From Dyadobacter sp. UC 10 (GTDB lineage: Bacteria > Bacteroidota > Bacteroidia > Cytophagales > Spirosomataceae), in contig NZ_VSRN01000001.1 of NCBI RefSeq assembly GCF_008369915.1, positions 4,522,501-4,586,500 of the forward strand: 64,000 bases of DNA. The letters are read 5' to 3'. The notes beneath the pieces are model-generated. The model saw nothing but the letters and a program-made list of their open reading frames with translations, searched no databases and was not told the origin of the DNA. Each line of letters opens with the position of its first letter. Position 1 is the first letter of the stretch. Positions 1-7,828 of this stretch are shown here, piece by piece. Position numbers and translations under genes: made by a program.

Positions 1-454
1 CACTGGGGGTTAGCCCGCCGATCTTGAATTGCTCTGAAAAAAAATCTCCGTTGGCATCCTGCAACTCCCGACCTTTTCTAAATGCAGCGTTTAAATAGCC
101 GATACCGAGCATTGCTCCCGCATACGCCCGCTTAATCGGGTAGCGATAACCAAGATAAGTAACTGCACCCCAGCCGGTTTCTGTTTTTGAACCATAACCC
201 AGGATGATGATCTGCTGGAATATCTGGCCACTTTTTCGGTTGATATAAAGATATTCTACACCCAGTTGTCCGCCGTAACCTCCTGAAAATTGCGTGCTGA
301 TCTGAGGGATTCTGTAAGATTCGGCATAGGTCCCCGTAGTTTGCGTAACGATCTCCGCCTGCACCGACCAGCGGAATCCGGGTTGTTTTTGGACTTGGGC
401 CATGCTTTGTTCAGACAACAGGCCCAGGATTAGCATTGTGAAAATGGATTTCAT
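1..454 (-). CDS. outer-membrane-type protein, partial (3' end outside window)
   Basis: The start codon is at 454 and the frame stays open to base 1, so about 151 residues of the N-terminal part are present and the C-terminus is missing. The first 19 residues form a Sec signal peptide ending in SMAQ. The rest is rich in alternating polar and aromatic residues and glycine (for example GGYGGQLGVEYLYIN), which resembles strands of a small outer-membrane beta-barrel. No named family can be assigned. It starts 13 bases after the serine hydrolase gene and is probably co-transcribed with it and the lipoprotein before that. The barrel reading is an inference from composition only. Confidence 0.6.
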   Translation of the reverse strand, partial: MKSIFTMLILGLLSEQSMAQVQKQPGFRWSVQAEIVTQTTGTYAESYRIPQISTQFSGGYGGQLGVEYLYINRKSGQIFQQIIILGYGSKTETGWGAVTYLGYRYPIKRAYAGAMLGIGYLNAAFRKGRELQDANGDFFSEQFKIGGLTPS

Positions 455-467
455 AATATTTTGTAAA

Positions 468-1580
468 TCAATGTGTATCATTGAATTGTTTCACTTTTTC
501 GGCAACCTGATAACCTACGTCGAGGATCGATTCATCGGCGGCGCTGGACAGGAAGATGCTTGTGGTATTGCTCTCGGGCAGGTGCATCACCACCACCGAC
601 CAGCCGCCACTGTGCCCGGCCATTAAGTCGCCGTTTGCGTAACGGTATTCCCAGCCCAGCGCAAATCCTTTCAGACCTTTAACCGGCGTATAAAGCCGCT
701 TCAAACGCTGCGCATCCAATAATTGGTTCGTCTGTAATGCACCCACGAACCGGACCATATCCCGCAGGCTGCTGCACATGCCAGCCGTAGCATAATCCGC
801 ATATACATAATCGGGTGTGACCGCCTTGAAACCTCCATCGGCCGCCTCGAAAATCCTTGGTTTGAAAATACCGATCTCTGTATGGTGGGTGATGAAATGC
901 GTGTCAGTCATTTGAAGTGGCGACAGGATTTTTGTACGCAATATTTCCTCGTACAATTTCCCGTATACCTTTTCCAGGATCACCGAAAGGAGGACAAAGC
1001 CAGTCTGCCCGTATCTCGATTGCGAACCTGGGTTAAAATGCAGCGGCAGTTCAGCGGCGTAGGATAGATAGCCCGCCCGGGTCATATTTTCGGTAGTTTC
1101 GAGAGGCAATGCGGCGTATCCCGCATTCTCGCGCACATCCGGAATGCCGTCGGAATGGGAGAGGAGCTGGCTGATGGTTACAGGCTGCCAGGTAGCCGGG
1201 AGGTTTTCAAGATAGTCGGAAACTTTGCCGGCGAGGCGCAGCTTGCCTTCCTCCACAGCTTTCATCACCATTACACTCGTGAAAAGTTTGGTGGTCGAGG
1301 CCAGAATGAAAAGGCTTCGGTCTGATACCGGCGTACCTGTTTCGGGAGTTTCTTTTCCCTGCAAAAAGTCAGCTTCTGTTTGGCCGTTTCTCACCATCGC
1401 CCAGGCAACCGGCGCCTCAAAAGGCAGCTTTTTTGTCCGTGCCTCTACCAGTCCGGCGACTTGATTGGCGAGCTCGTCGGTGCTGCCGGGTGCAAGTTCG
1501 TAGCGTTCGCAGGCCAGCGGAAGCAACGCGGTGAATGTGAGAGCCAGCAGGTTACCGGCTCTCAGGAATTTATTTTTCAT
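468..1580 (-). CDS. serine hydrolase of the beta-lactamase / class C family, lipoprotein
   Basis: This 370-residue protein belongs to the beta-lactamase-related serine hydrolases (Pfam Beta-lactamase; relatives of class C enzymes, D-aminopeptidases and esterases). The catalytic SxxK is S95-T-T-K98, the second motif Tyr is probably Y191 (SRYGQ), and the third KTG-like box is replaced by HSGG near residue 320, as is usual in this family. The N-terminus is a lipoprotein signal with lipobox LPLAC, Cys at 24, so the enzyme is probably anchored in the envelope. The substrate cannot be told from sequence; cell-wall peptides or small esters are possible. It lies 33 bases after the lipoprotein gene at 1614-2798 and 13 bases before the partial gene, which suggests one operon. 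Confidence 0.88.
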   Translation of the reverse strand: MKNKFLRAGNLLALTFTALLPLACERYELAPGSTDELANQVAGLVEARTKKLPFEAPVAWAMVRNGQTEADFLQGKETPETGTPVSDRSLFILASTTKLFTSVMVMKAVEEGKLRLAGKVSDYLENLPATWQPVTISQLLSHSDGIPDVRENAGYAALPLETTENMTRAGYLSYAAELPLHFNPGSQSRYGQTGFVLLSVILEKVYGKLYEEILRTKILSPLQMTDTHFITHHTEIGIFKPRIFEAADGGFKAVTPDYVYADYATAGMCSSLRDMVRFVGALQTNQLLDAQRLKRLYTPVKGLKGFALGWEYRYANGDLMAGHSGGWSVVVMHLPESNTTSIFLSSAADESILDVGYQVAEKVKQFNDTH

Positions 1581-1613
1581 GGCTTTTAAAAATATTAAAC
1601 TGAAATGCGGAGA

Positions 1614-2798
1614 TCAGTAGGTAAAAACGGTGCGCATCGTATAGGCATCCATTTTACTGCCGGTGTGCCGGTATTTGGTCAGTAATTCTTTGGGATAGCC
1701 GTCGGGATTATAGGTGTATTTGTAATCGTAAGGTTCATACTCCGGGCGCCCGTGACCGTAATGCTTTCTTGGGAAAGTCCTGTTGTGCATATCGTGCTGG
1801 GAAAAGTTCAGCTCGGGTAGCCTTAGGTGGGCGTAGGGGTTCAGGCTGTTGTCGTAGTCGTAATAGCCTTCCTCATTACCGCCGTTATGACTTGCATAAA
1901 TGTCGTAGATCGTGCGTCCTGCTGCCATTTTCCGGGAATAATAGTCAGTATACTTTCCATTTTCCAGATGGTACTGTACATCAATGCGGTAAGCCTGCTG
2001 ATTCCCGGAATAGGTGTCAAGTAAAAAGTAGCCGGCCTTTGCGGAGATTTTTTCCAAACCTTTCACTTCTTCCAAAGCCACCACGCGGTGCTGGTTATCG
2101 TAGCGGGCGGTCAGCGTTTTAACCGGTTTATTACCCTCGTCGTAGCTTTTAATGGAAGTAATGTCTCCATTGGTGTAGGCAAACAAGTCTGTCTGCATAA
2201 TATAATTGCTAAAATCCGCCCGCTTGCCCCAAATGGTCCGTTTGGTAATGTCGCCGTTGGCTGCATACTCATAATCGGTTTTGCTGAGCGGCGTGTTTTT
2301 ACCCTCTACAATTTTTACCTCCACGATGGATTTGATTTTTTTAGGTTCAATCTGCAAACCGATCGTGTAGGAGGCATTGTCCTGCAACTCTGCCTGCGTG
2401 AACGTCCGCTCTGCCTGGCCTCCCCATTTGTTGATCGTGAAGTGGAAACGCGCGCCTTTGGCTGGGATATAAATGTCGTCGGGGCCAGGTAAATAGTAGA
2501 TTTTGTAATCCATTTCATTCTTCGTATCCCAGCTGCGGACGATCAGCTGGACGGGTATGCTGTCGTACACGATTTGCCCCACTTTAATAACCGGCCGGAT
2601 CGTGATCCGCTTGTCCGACGGCGGTTGCGGCTGGGGCTCCTGGGAATCAAGGGAGTCGGGCGGGGTGTGGCCGCCATCCTGGCCGGTCGTGTCCACAGGG
2701 TTTTCAATGTCGGTATCCGGCTCGATAATATCTTTTTTACACGAAAAAGCGGTGAAAAGCAGTAAAGCGGAGGTAATGAGGATGATTAACTTTTTCAT
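1614..2798 (-). CDS. lipoprotein of unknown function
   Basis: The protein has 394 residues and starts with a classical lipoprotein signal; the lipobox ends in FSC with Cys20, followed by a KKD stretch. Residues about 25-65 are a Pro/Gln/Asp-rich linker, typical of surface lipoproteins in Bacteroidota. The remainder has several YDN/YTNGD-like segments (TDYEYAANGDITKRTIW, YTNGDITSIKSYD, YTYNPDGYPKELL) that resemble the RHS/YD-type or DUF4595-type beta-rich repeats found in secreted proteins of this phylum. I do not recognise a catalytic motif. It is the first gene of a probable three-gene minus-strand operon. Confidence 0.75.
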   Translation of the reverse strand: MKKLIILITSALLLFTAFSCKKDIIEPDTDIENPVDTTGQDGGHTPPDSLDSQEPQPQPPSDKRITIRPVIKVGQIVYDSIPVQLIVRSWDTKNEMDYKIYYLPGPDDIYIPAKGARFHFTINKWGGQAERTFTQAELQDNASYTIGLQIEPKKIKSIVEVKIVEGKNTPLSKTDYEYAANGDITKRTIWGKRADFSNYIMQTDLFAYTNGDITSIKSYDEGNKPVKTLTARYDNQHRVVALEEVKGLEKISAKAGYFLLDTYSGNQQAYRIDVQYHLENGKYTDYYSRKMAAGRTIYDIYASHNGGNEEGYYDYDNSLNPYAHLRLPELNFSQHDMHNRTFPRKHYGHGRPEYEPYDYKYTYNPDGYPKELLTKYRHTGSKMDAYTMRTVFTY

Positions 2799-2920
2799 GG
2801 CTAAAATGAATTTGAAACTGACTTTTTAAAACAGATACTAACTTTTTGGGCATAACAAAGCCGGTCTGCCTTTTTTCAGGGGGCATAAACGTAACAGGTT
2901 ATACGAAGTGGGTATGCAGG

Positions 2921-3550
2921 CTACACGATCCGGTTTTTGAGGGCTTTGGCCACGGCCTCGCTTTTGGAGTTCACCTGCAATTTTTCATAAATGTTGCGGA
3001 TGTGGGTCCGCACGGTGTCAATGGAGATATTCAATGCAGCTGCCACCATTTTATAGCTATTGCCGTCGACCAGCGATTTGAGTACTGCCTTTTCTTTTTC
3101 GGAAAGACCGTAGTTTTCGTCGCCTGGCGACATGCCGGCAAACATTTGAAGCACCTGCGTGGCAATAGATGAATTCATCGGCGCGCCGCCTTCGTTCACG
3201 TCGCGGATCGCGCTGATAATGGCGGAGGGGTTGCTTTTTTTTAACACATAACCATTGGCGCCGAAGCGGATCGCATCGTAAATGTTACGGTTATCGTCGA
3301 ATACGGTGAGCATGATGATTTTGACCTGCTGGTTTCTCTTGCGGATCATCCGCACGCCATCGATGCCGCTGGCACCGGGCATATCAATGTCCATCAGCAC
3401 CACGTCCGGTTTGAGGAGTGCCACGTCGGCAGCGGCATCTTCGCAGTTCCCGAATTTCCCGACAATAGCAAATTCCTCTGTGCCGTCGAGCAGCAGGGCC
3501 ATCGTTTCGCGGAATTGCTCCACATCGTCGTAAAGTAGTACGCGTATCAT
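2921..3550 (-). CDS. LuxR/NarL-type response regulator
   Basis: This is a 209-residue two-domain response regulator. The receiver domain covers about residues 1-120; the phosphoacceptor is expected at D54 (VLMDIDMP) and the conserved Lys is in the YVLKKS segment. The C-terminal GerE/LuxR helix-turn-helix covers about 145-205 (LSEKEKAVLKSLVDG, then DTVRTHIRNIYEKL). The frame is open up to 3619, but the domain begins exactly at MIRVLLYDD, so the start at 3550 is chosen. It follows the sensor kinase gene by 87 bases on the same strand, so the two probably form a phosphorelay pair. Targets are not evident. Confidence 0.93.
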   Translation of the reverse strand: MIRVLLYDDVEQFRETMALLLDGTEEFAIVGKFGNCEDAAADVALLKPDVVLMDIDMPGASGIDGVRMIRKRNQQVKIIMLTVFDDNRNIYDAIRFGANGYVLKKSNPSAIISAIRDVNEGGAPMNSSIATQVLQMFAGMSPGDENYGLSEKEKAVLKSLVDGNSYKMVAAALNISIDTVRTHIRNIYEKLQVNSKSEAVAKALKNRIV

Positions 3551-3637
3551 ATTTCTCGTTGTTATGGCTTTGCTTCCTGGTCCGAAGCGTTTGGTAATGC
3601 AAAGATCATCGCCCGCCAACTCCCGAACAACGCATAT

Positions 3638-6600
3638 TTATGCGATCGGCATGAATAATTCAATGCTTGTGCCCGCCCCGCGCTGCGACCTGACCGTCAA
3701 TGTACCCTTTACATTCCCTGCGCGGAGCTGCATATTTTTCAGCCCATTTCCCCTGACCGCACTGCCTGCCTGCGGAATTTCGAAACCCACGCCATTGTCC
3801 GTAATGCGCAGTGTAAGCTGAGTACCTTTTTTTGCCAATGAAATTACCACGAGACTGGATTCGGCATATTTCACAATGTTATTCAGCGCCTCCTTGAAGA
3901 TCAGGAAAATCTCGCGTCGCGCTTCCATCGAAAAATGCAGCTCTGGGACCGCGGGGTCGATCTCGAAGCGGTAGTCGATTTGCTTGGGTTCGAGGATGTT
4001 TCCGGCCGTTTCTTTCATCCGGGTTACGATTTTGGCTATGCTGTCGTTCACCGGGTTGATACTCCACACGATATCGTCCATCGCGTCCATCATCTGGTGG
4101 GTGCTCTGGCTGATCGTGCTCAAATATTGTTTGCTTTTTGTTTCGTCCAGTGATTTTTGTTGTAAAGCAATGTTGCTGAGGATATTAATTGTACTTAGCG
4201 TGGAGCCCATGTCGTCGTGCAGGTCCCGGGCGAGGCGGTTGCGTACCTTTTCGATATGTAACAATTTCTCGACGCGCTGCCGGTGCAGGTAAAAAAGCAC
4301 GCAGGCGGTAACCACGGCTAGCAGCAGATAAAACCAGATCGTTTGCCAGAAAGGTGGCTGAATGCGCAAGTCGAAACGGGTAACTTTCGAAGAATATTCG
4401 CCCAGCTCATTTTTCGCTCTCACCAGAAAACGATATTGCCCGGGTGGCAGGAAGTTGTAATTCACCTGTCCGCGCGCCGGGGCTTGCAACCAGTTTTCAT
4501 CGAGGCCTTCCATTTTATATTCGTACAAAATCCTTTCCCGATGGGCAAAACTGAGGGCTGCAAAATCAATTCGGAAGCTGTTGTGCGTGTAGGGCAAATG
4601 CGTGGTTCCGAGCCGGAGCAGCGAATCGACGGATAAAAACCGGTTGTTTAACTGAAAACCGGTGATCGTTACTTCGGGTGGGCGCACGGCGGTTTTATAC
4701 TCTCCGGGATCAAAAATGACCAGATGCTGGTTGCCGCCGAATGCCAGCCGCCCATTTGCGAGCGCGGTGCTGCGTTCGGGTACGTAACTGTTATTATGAA
4801 TGGTGAGCAGACCGTCCTGCTGGGCGTATTTGGTGAGTGTCCTGGCAAGCGGATCGAGTTTATAAATGCCGCTGCTGCCCCCGATCCAGACTTTCCCAAA
4901 GGCGTCCTTTTGCATGGCATATTGCGTCCCGGATAATTCTCCGTCCGGAATGAGGTCGAAATGAGCGGTGTAGGTTTTCGGGTTGATGACTCCTAATTTT
5001 TCCCCACAAACCAGCACCATTGTATCGTTGACGGCGAGGATATCCCTGAGTCCCACGATGTGGCTGGATCCGGTTTTTGAAATGTTAATAGCTTTTAATA
5101 CCGCCGCATTCCGGGTGTCGATCACGTAAAGGCCCTTTCCTGTTACTGCCACCCAAAGCTTGTCGCCGGGCATCAGAACCATCCTGCTCACAGCCCCTCC
5201 GAGTGCTTGTTTTGGCAGGAGCTGCTTTTCTGCAAAGGGTTGTTTTGGGTCAAAAGAAAAGATATTTCCATTCGCCAGGCCCACCCAAATGGTGCCTTTT
5301 GTATCCTTCACAATCTGACGGACGTCGCTGTCCTGAAATTGTTTCGGATTGAATAGTGTGGCCGTTTCGGCCTGCGGCGCGTAGCGTGCCAGTCGTCCTC
5401 GATCAAAACCCACCCAGACGTTTCCTGCATTGTCTTCACAAATCGACAGTACACGCCGGGTGGCCTCACCCAGCCGGGCTAATGCTGGGACCGGGCCAAT
5501 TTGCGGGTCATTAAATTCATTGCGCAGCAGGTAAGTCCCCCGGCCCCACGTCCCGATCCAGAGGCGGTTTTGCCTGTCAGAGAGCAGGCTGCTGATCACC
5601 CCGGATTGTTTCTCCTGACTGAACATAATGTGTGTATACTGGTTTTTGTTTCCCCTGGTGTAGTACAGGCCATTGTCAGTAGCAACCCACAAAATGCCTT
5701 CCCGATCTTCAAAAATCCCGGAAATGGCATTGAAATGTATACCGTACGGATTATTGGCCGGCGAGCGCAGATCTATAAACGATTGGCCGTGATGGCCGCG
5801 GAAGTAGTTGTGTCCGTAGGCAATGGTGATCGAGTCTTCGTAATTTCCAAAGCCATATACTTCAAAAAAGTGGCTGCCGTCGGGATTGTTCATGCCCATC
5901 GTATCGGCAGTAAAAATTCCTTTCTTTCTGTCAAAACAAAGGAACTGCGTGCGGGAAGGCCCGGCTGAGACCATCCAGTAAAGGTTCTTGTTGTCGATGT
6001 GCATTCGGGAAATGACCGGCGGGACCTGTTTGCTGCGGAGTAGCGGGTCATTCAGCGGATTGCGCGACCGGGAATAATAGGTTTTGCTTTTTTTGTCCCA
6101 AAAACCAAAATCATTTTTTGACAAAACCCAGTACCTGCCCATTTTCGGGTCGGGCACAATGTCGGTGATTTGAAGGGAATCGGGTAGCTGGGCGGGATTA
6201 TTTGTCCTGGAAAACTCATTTTTCTCCGGATCGAAGTATTGATGGTTCTTTCCGATATGTACCAGGAATATTTTTCCGGCATCATCTTTCCTCAGCCAGA
6301 TCTTGAAAGGGCCGTATACCTCCTTATTTCCCTCGTATGCTATATTTTGAAAGGAAAAATTTTCGGCATTGCATATCCCTACTTTGCTGCCGGACCTGAC
6401 CCAGAGCCTGCCGTCCCCATCAGCCAGCATCTGGTCCACGCGTTCGCGCAGGACAACCCGCATATTGTTCCCGTCAAAACGCTGCAGGCCGCTTTGTGAG
6501 CCGATCCAAAGGTAACCTGTTTTGTCCTGCCAGGTACACAGGATTTGGTTGGAAAGCAAGCCTTCCCCGATTGACAACCGGTTGAAAATGTAATTCTGCC

Positions 6601-6658
6601 CGTAGCAAGCCCAGCTAGCCTGAATGAGAAGCAGAATGAGGAAGGCCCTGGAAATCAT
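3638..6658 (-). CDS. sensor histidine kinase with reg_prop beta-propeller and Y_Y_Y domain
   Basis: The 1006-residue protein has a signal peptide (residues 1-21), a periplasmic two-component-regulator propeller (about 25-680, with recurrent LWIG/VWVG motifs), a Y_Y_Y immunoglobulin-like domain (about 690-750), one membrane helix (about 757-778) and a cytoplasmic HisKA_3 plus HATPase_c kinase. The phosphoacceptor is H814 in the motif RDLHDDMGS; the ATPase N, G1 and G2 boxes are visible (NNIVKYAE, DNGVGF, GNGLKNM). It lacks the fused receiver and AraC domain of hybrid kinases that control glycan loci; instead it is followed by a separate LuxR-type regulator. The ligand is unknown; oligosaccharides are common for this periplasmic architecture. 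Confidence 0.94.
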   Translation of the reverse strand: MISRAFLILLLIQASWACYGQNYIFNRLSIGEGLLSNQILCTWQDKTGYLWIGSQSGLQRFDGNNMRVVLRERVDQMLADGDGRLWVRSGSKVGICNAENFSFQNIAYEGNKEVYGPFKIWLRKDDAGKIFLVHIGKNHQYFDPEKNEFSRTNNPAQLPDSLQITDIVPDPKMGRYWVLSKNDFGFWDKKSKTYYSRSRNPLNDPLLRSKQVPPVISRMHIDNKNLYWMVSAGPSRTQFLCFDRKKGIFTADTMGMNNPDGSHFFEVYGFGNYEDSITIAYGHNYFRGHHGQSFIDLRSPANNPYGIHFNAISGIFEDREGILWVATDNGLYYTRGNKNQYTHIMFSQEKQSGVISSLLSDRQNRLWIGTWGRGTYLLRNEFNDPQIGPVPALARLGEATRRVLSICEDNAGNVWVGFDRGRLARYAPQAETATLFNPKQFQDSDVRQIVKDTKGTIWVGLANGNIFSFDPKQPFAEKQLLPKQALGGAVSRMVLMPGDKLWVAVTGKGLYVIDTRNAAVLKAINISKTGSSHIVGLRDILAVNDTMVLVCGEKLGVINPKTYTAHFDLIPDGELSGTQYAMQKDAFGKVWIGGSSGIYKLDPLARTLTKYAQQDGLLTIHNNSYVPERSTALANGRLAFGGNQHLVIFDPGEYKTAVRPPEVTITGFQLNNRFLSVDSLLRLGTTHLPYTHNSFRIDFAALSFAHRERILYEYKMEGLDENWLQAPARGQVNYNFLPPGQYRFLVRAKNELGEYSSKVTRFDLRIQPPFWQTIWFYLLLAVVTACVLFYLHRQRVEKLLHIEKVRNRLARDLHDDMGSTLSTINILSNIALQQKSLDETKSKQYLSTISQSTHQMMDAMDDIVWSINPVNDSIAKIVTRMKETAGNILEPKQIDYRFEIDPAVPELHFSMEARREIFLIFKEALNNIVKYAESSLVVISLAKKGTQLTLRITDNGVGFEIPQAGSAVRGNGLKNMQLRAGNVKGTLTVRSQRGAGTSIELFMPIA

Positions 6659-7032
6659 TTAACAAAGTTGGTTGACTGTCCTGTATCGAGAATTGTTTAG
6701 ATGTGTGAAAATATAAAGAAAAGCTTACGGTCTGATAGAGGGTTGTCTACAGTTGTCTTTTGCTGGCCATTTGTGGCCGTTTATTTCCCGGCGTTGGATA
6801 GCGTATAGTCAATACAAACCAGTTAGGGATGTTCAAACCGGCTAAAAACAAACTGCTGGTACATTCAATGGTCTTTTAGCCGGGAAGGGATCAACATGTG
6901 GGATCGACCTGGGCCACGAGCGGTCGGATTCGCCGGCAGTAATATCCGATGCCGTTCTTTTACGCCAGAACTCAAATCGGATTTCCCGGCACGATATTGG
7001 TACAAGCTGTCAACAAACAAACTAAGAACAAT
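6659..7032. other. intergenic region between divergent genes
   Basis: About 370 bases between the sensor kinase (minus) and the four-helix protein (plus). Short open frames exist here but none has a recognisable product. The only structure I see is an inverted repeat at 6838-6883, listed separately. On the minus strand a TATATTTT segment around 6710 is a near match to a Bacteroidota -7 element for the kinase gene. Confidence 0.4.
6838..6883. repeat. 10-bp inverted repeat with 26-base spacer
   Basis: The arms CCGGCTAAAA (6838-6847) and TTTTAGCCGG (6874-6883) are perfect reverse complements. No T-run of terminator type follows on either strand, and neither flanking gene ends here. It may be an operator, an RNA hairpin or a remnant of a mobile repeat; the sequence alone does not decide. 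Confidence 0.45.
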
Positions 7033-7485
7033 ATGGCAACTGAAAATGTAAGCGGTGTTATCAGGGATCTGATCGAGATTAACAATGACCGCGTAGCTGG
7101 CTTTGAGAAAGTGATTGAGGATATCAATGATGAAAATGTTGACTTGAAAGCGATTTTTGCGGAATACGCGCAACAAAGCCGAAAAAACGTGCAGGAACTT
7201 TCTGCTATTGCCGGCACTGCGCCGCATCTGGAAGAAGATAAAAGTGTTAGCGGAGCCTTGCACAGGGCATGGATCGATGTGAAATCGCTGTTTGGCGGCA
7301 GCGACCGTGCAAGTATTCTCTCAGAAGCTGAGCGTGGCGAAGATGCGATTAAAAAAGCTTATCAGGACGCGCTCAATGACAACGGCCTGCCTTATCAGGC
7401 ACGGGAAATTGTTAGCAGCCAGGCGCAAGGCATCAATGCGGCGCATGACAGGGTCAAAGCCTTGCGGGATACGGCCAAAGCCTAA
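7033..7485 (+). CDS. PA2169/DUF2383-family four-helix-bundle protein
   Basis: The 150-residue product is almost wholly helical and matches the DUF2383 (PA2169-type) family, ferritin-like four-helix bundles of unknown biochemical role that are often linked to envelope or general stress. Visible family features are the opening VIRDLIEINNDRVAGFEKV and the late segment with RGEDAIKKAYQDAL. The frame is open from 6949, but the upstream 28 residues are not family-like, so the ATG at 7033 is taken. It has no signal peptide. It is monocistronic: a strong intrinsic terminator follows 17 bases after the stop. Confidence 0.88.
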   Translation: MATENVSGVIRDLIEINNDRVAGFEKVIEDINDENVDLKAIFAEYAQQSRKNVQELSAIAGTAPHLEEDKSVSGALHRAWIDVKSLFGGSDRASILSEAERGEDAIKKAYQDALNDNGLPYQAREIVSSQAQGINAAHDRVKALRDTAKA

Positions 7486-7502
7486 CATTGAAGACTAATA
7501 CC

Positions 7503-7539
7503 AAAGCTGCTTCTCTCGGGATGCAGCTTTTTTTGTTTT
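7503..7539 (+). terminator. intrinsic terminator of the DUF2383 gene
   Basis: An 8-bp stem, AAAGCTGC (7503-7510) with GCAGCTTT (7523-7530), is followed directly by a T-rich tail to 7539. It sits 17 bases after the stop codon at 7485. Confidence 0.85.
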
Positions 7540-7828
7540 AAACCGGGTTGAAAAATGGCCGGAAAACCATCCATGTGTTGATTTTAATATACACAGGTAT
7601 CGATGGAAAGGCGAGATCGGCTCCTAAACCTGGGTGAGTAGCAGGCCTGCTGCTATGAGGCAAGTCGCAAACACCCTATGTCCATAAAAATCCCTCCTTC
7701 TCCGGATTTTTTGTTTGAGAAAATCTGAATGCCAATCCGGGCCAATCAACTGAATTTCTTTCTGCTGCAAAACTTCCCCGACACTCAACGTATTTTTTTA
7801 TATTGTCTGTAAATATCTCAAACTCTCC
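7540..7828. other. non-coding stretch before the NACHT gene
   Basis: No convincing gene is seen. The stretch holds a 12-bp palindrome AGCAGGCCTGCT at 7640-7651 and a second terminator-like hairpin at 7686-7715. Because the DUF2383 transcript should already have stopped at 7539, the second hairpin may end a separate short transcript. Upstream of the NACHT start the sequence is AT-rich (around 7790-7815) with only partial matches to a TAnnTTTG element. Confidence 0.4.
7686..7715 (+). terminator. second terminator-like hairpin upstream of the NACHT gene
   Basis: The arms AAAAATCC (7686-7693) and GGATTTTT (7704-7711) form a perfect 8-bp stem with a 10-base loop, followed by TTG and more T. It could insulate the accessory block or terminate a small RNA from 7540-7700. 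Confidence 0.55.

Noticed and set aside
402-626. Plus-strand frame with a run of histidines near its end
   Set aside because: It lies opposite the serine hydrolase gene, whose motifs are clear; the His run is just the complement of the HSGG region.
6865-7263. 132-codon minus-strand frame
   Set aside because: It overlaps the DUF2383 gene, whose family match is good; the minus frame has no such support.
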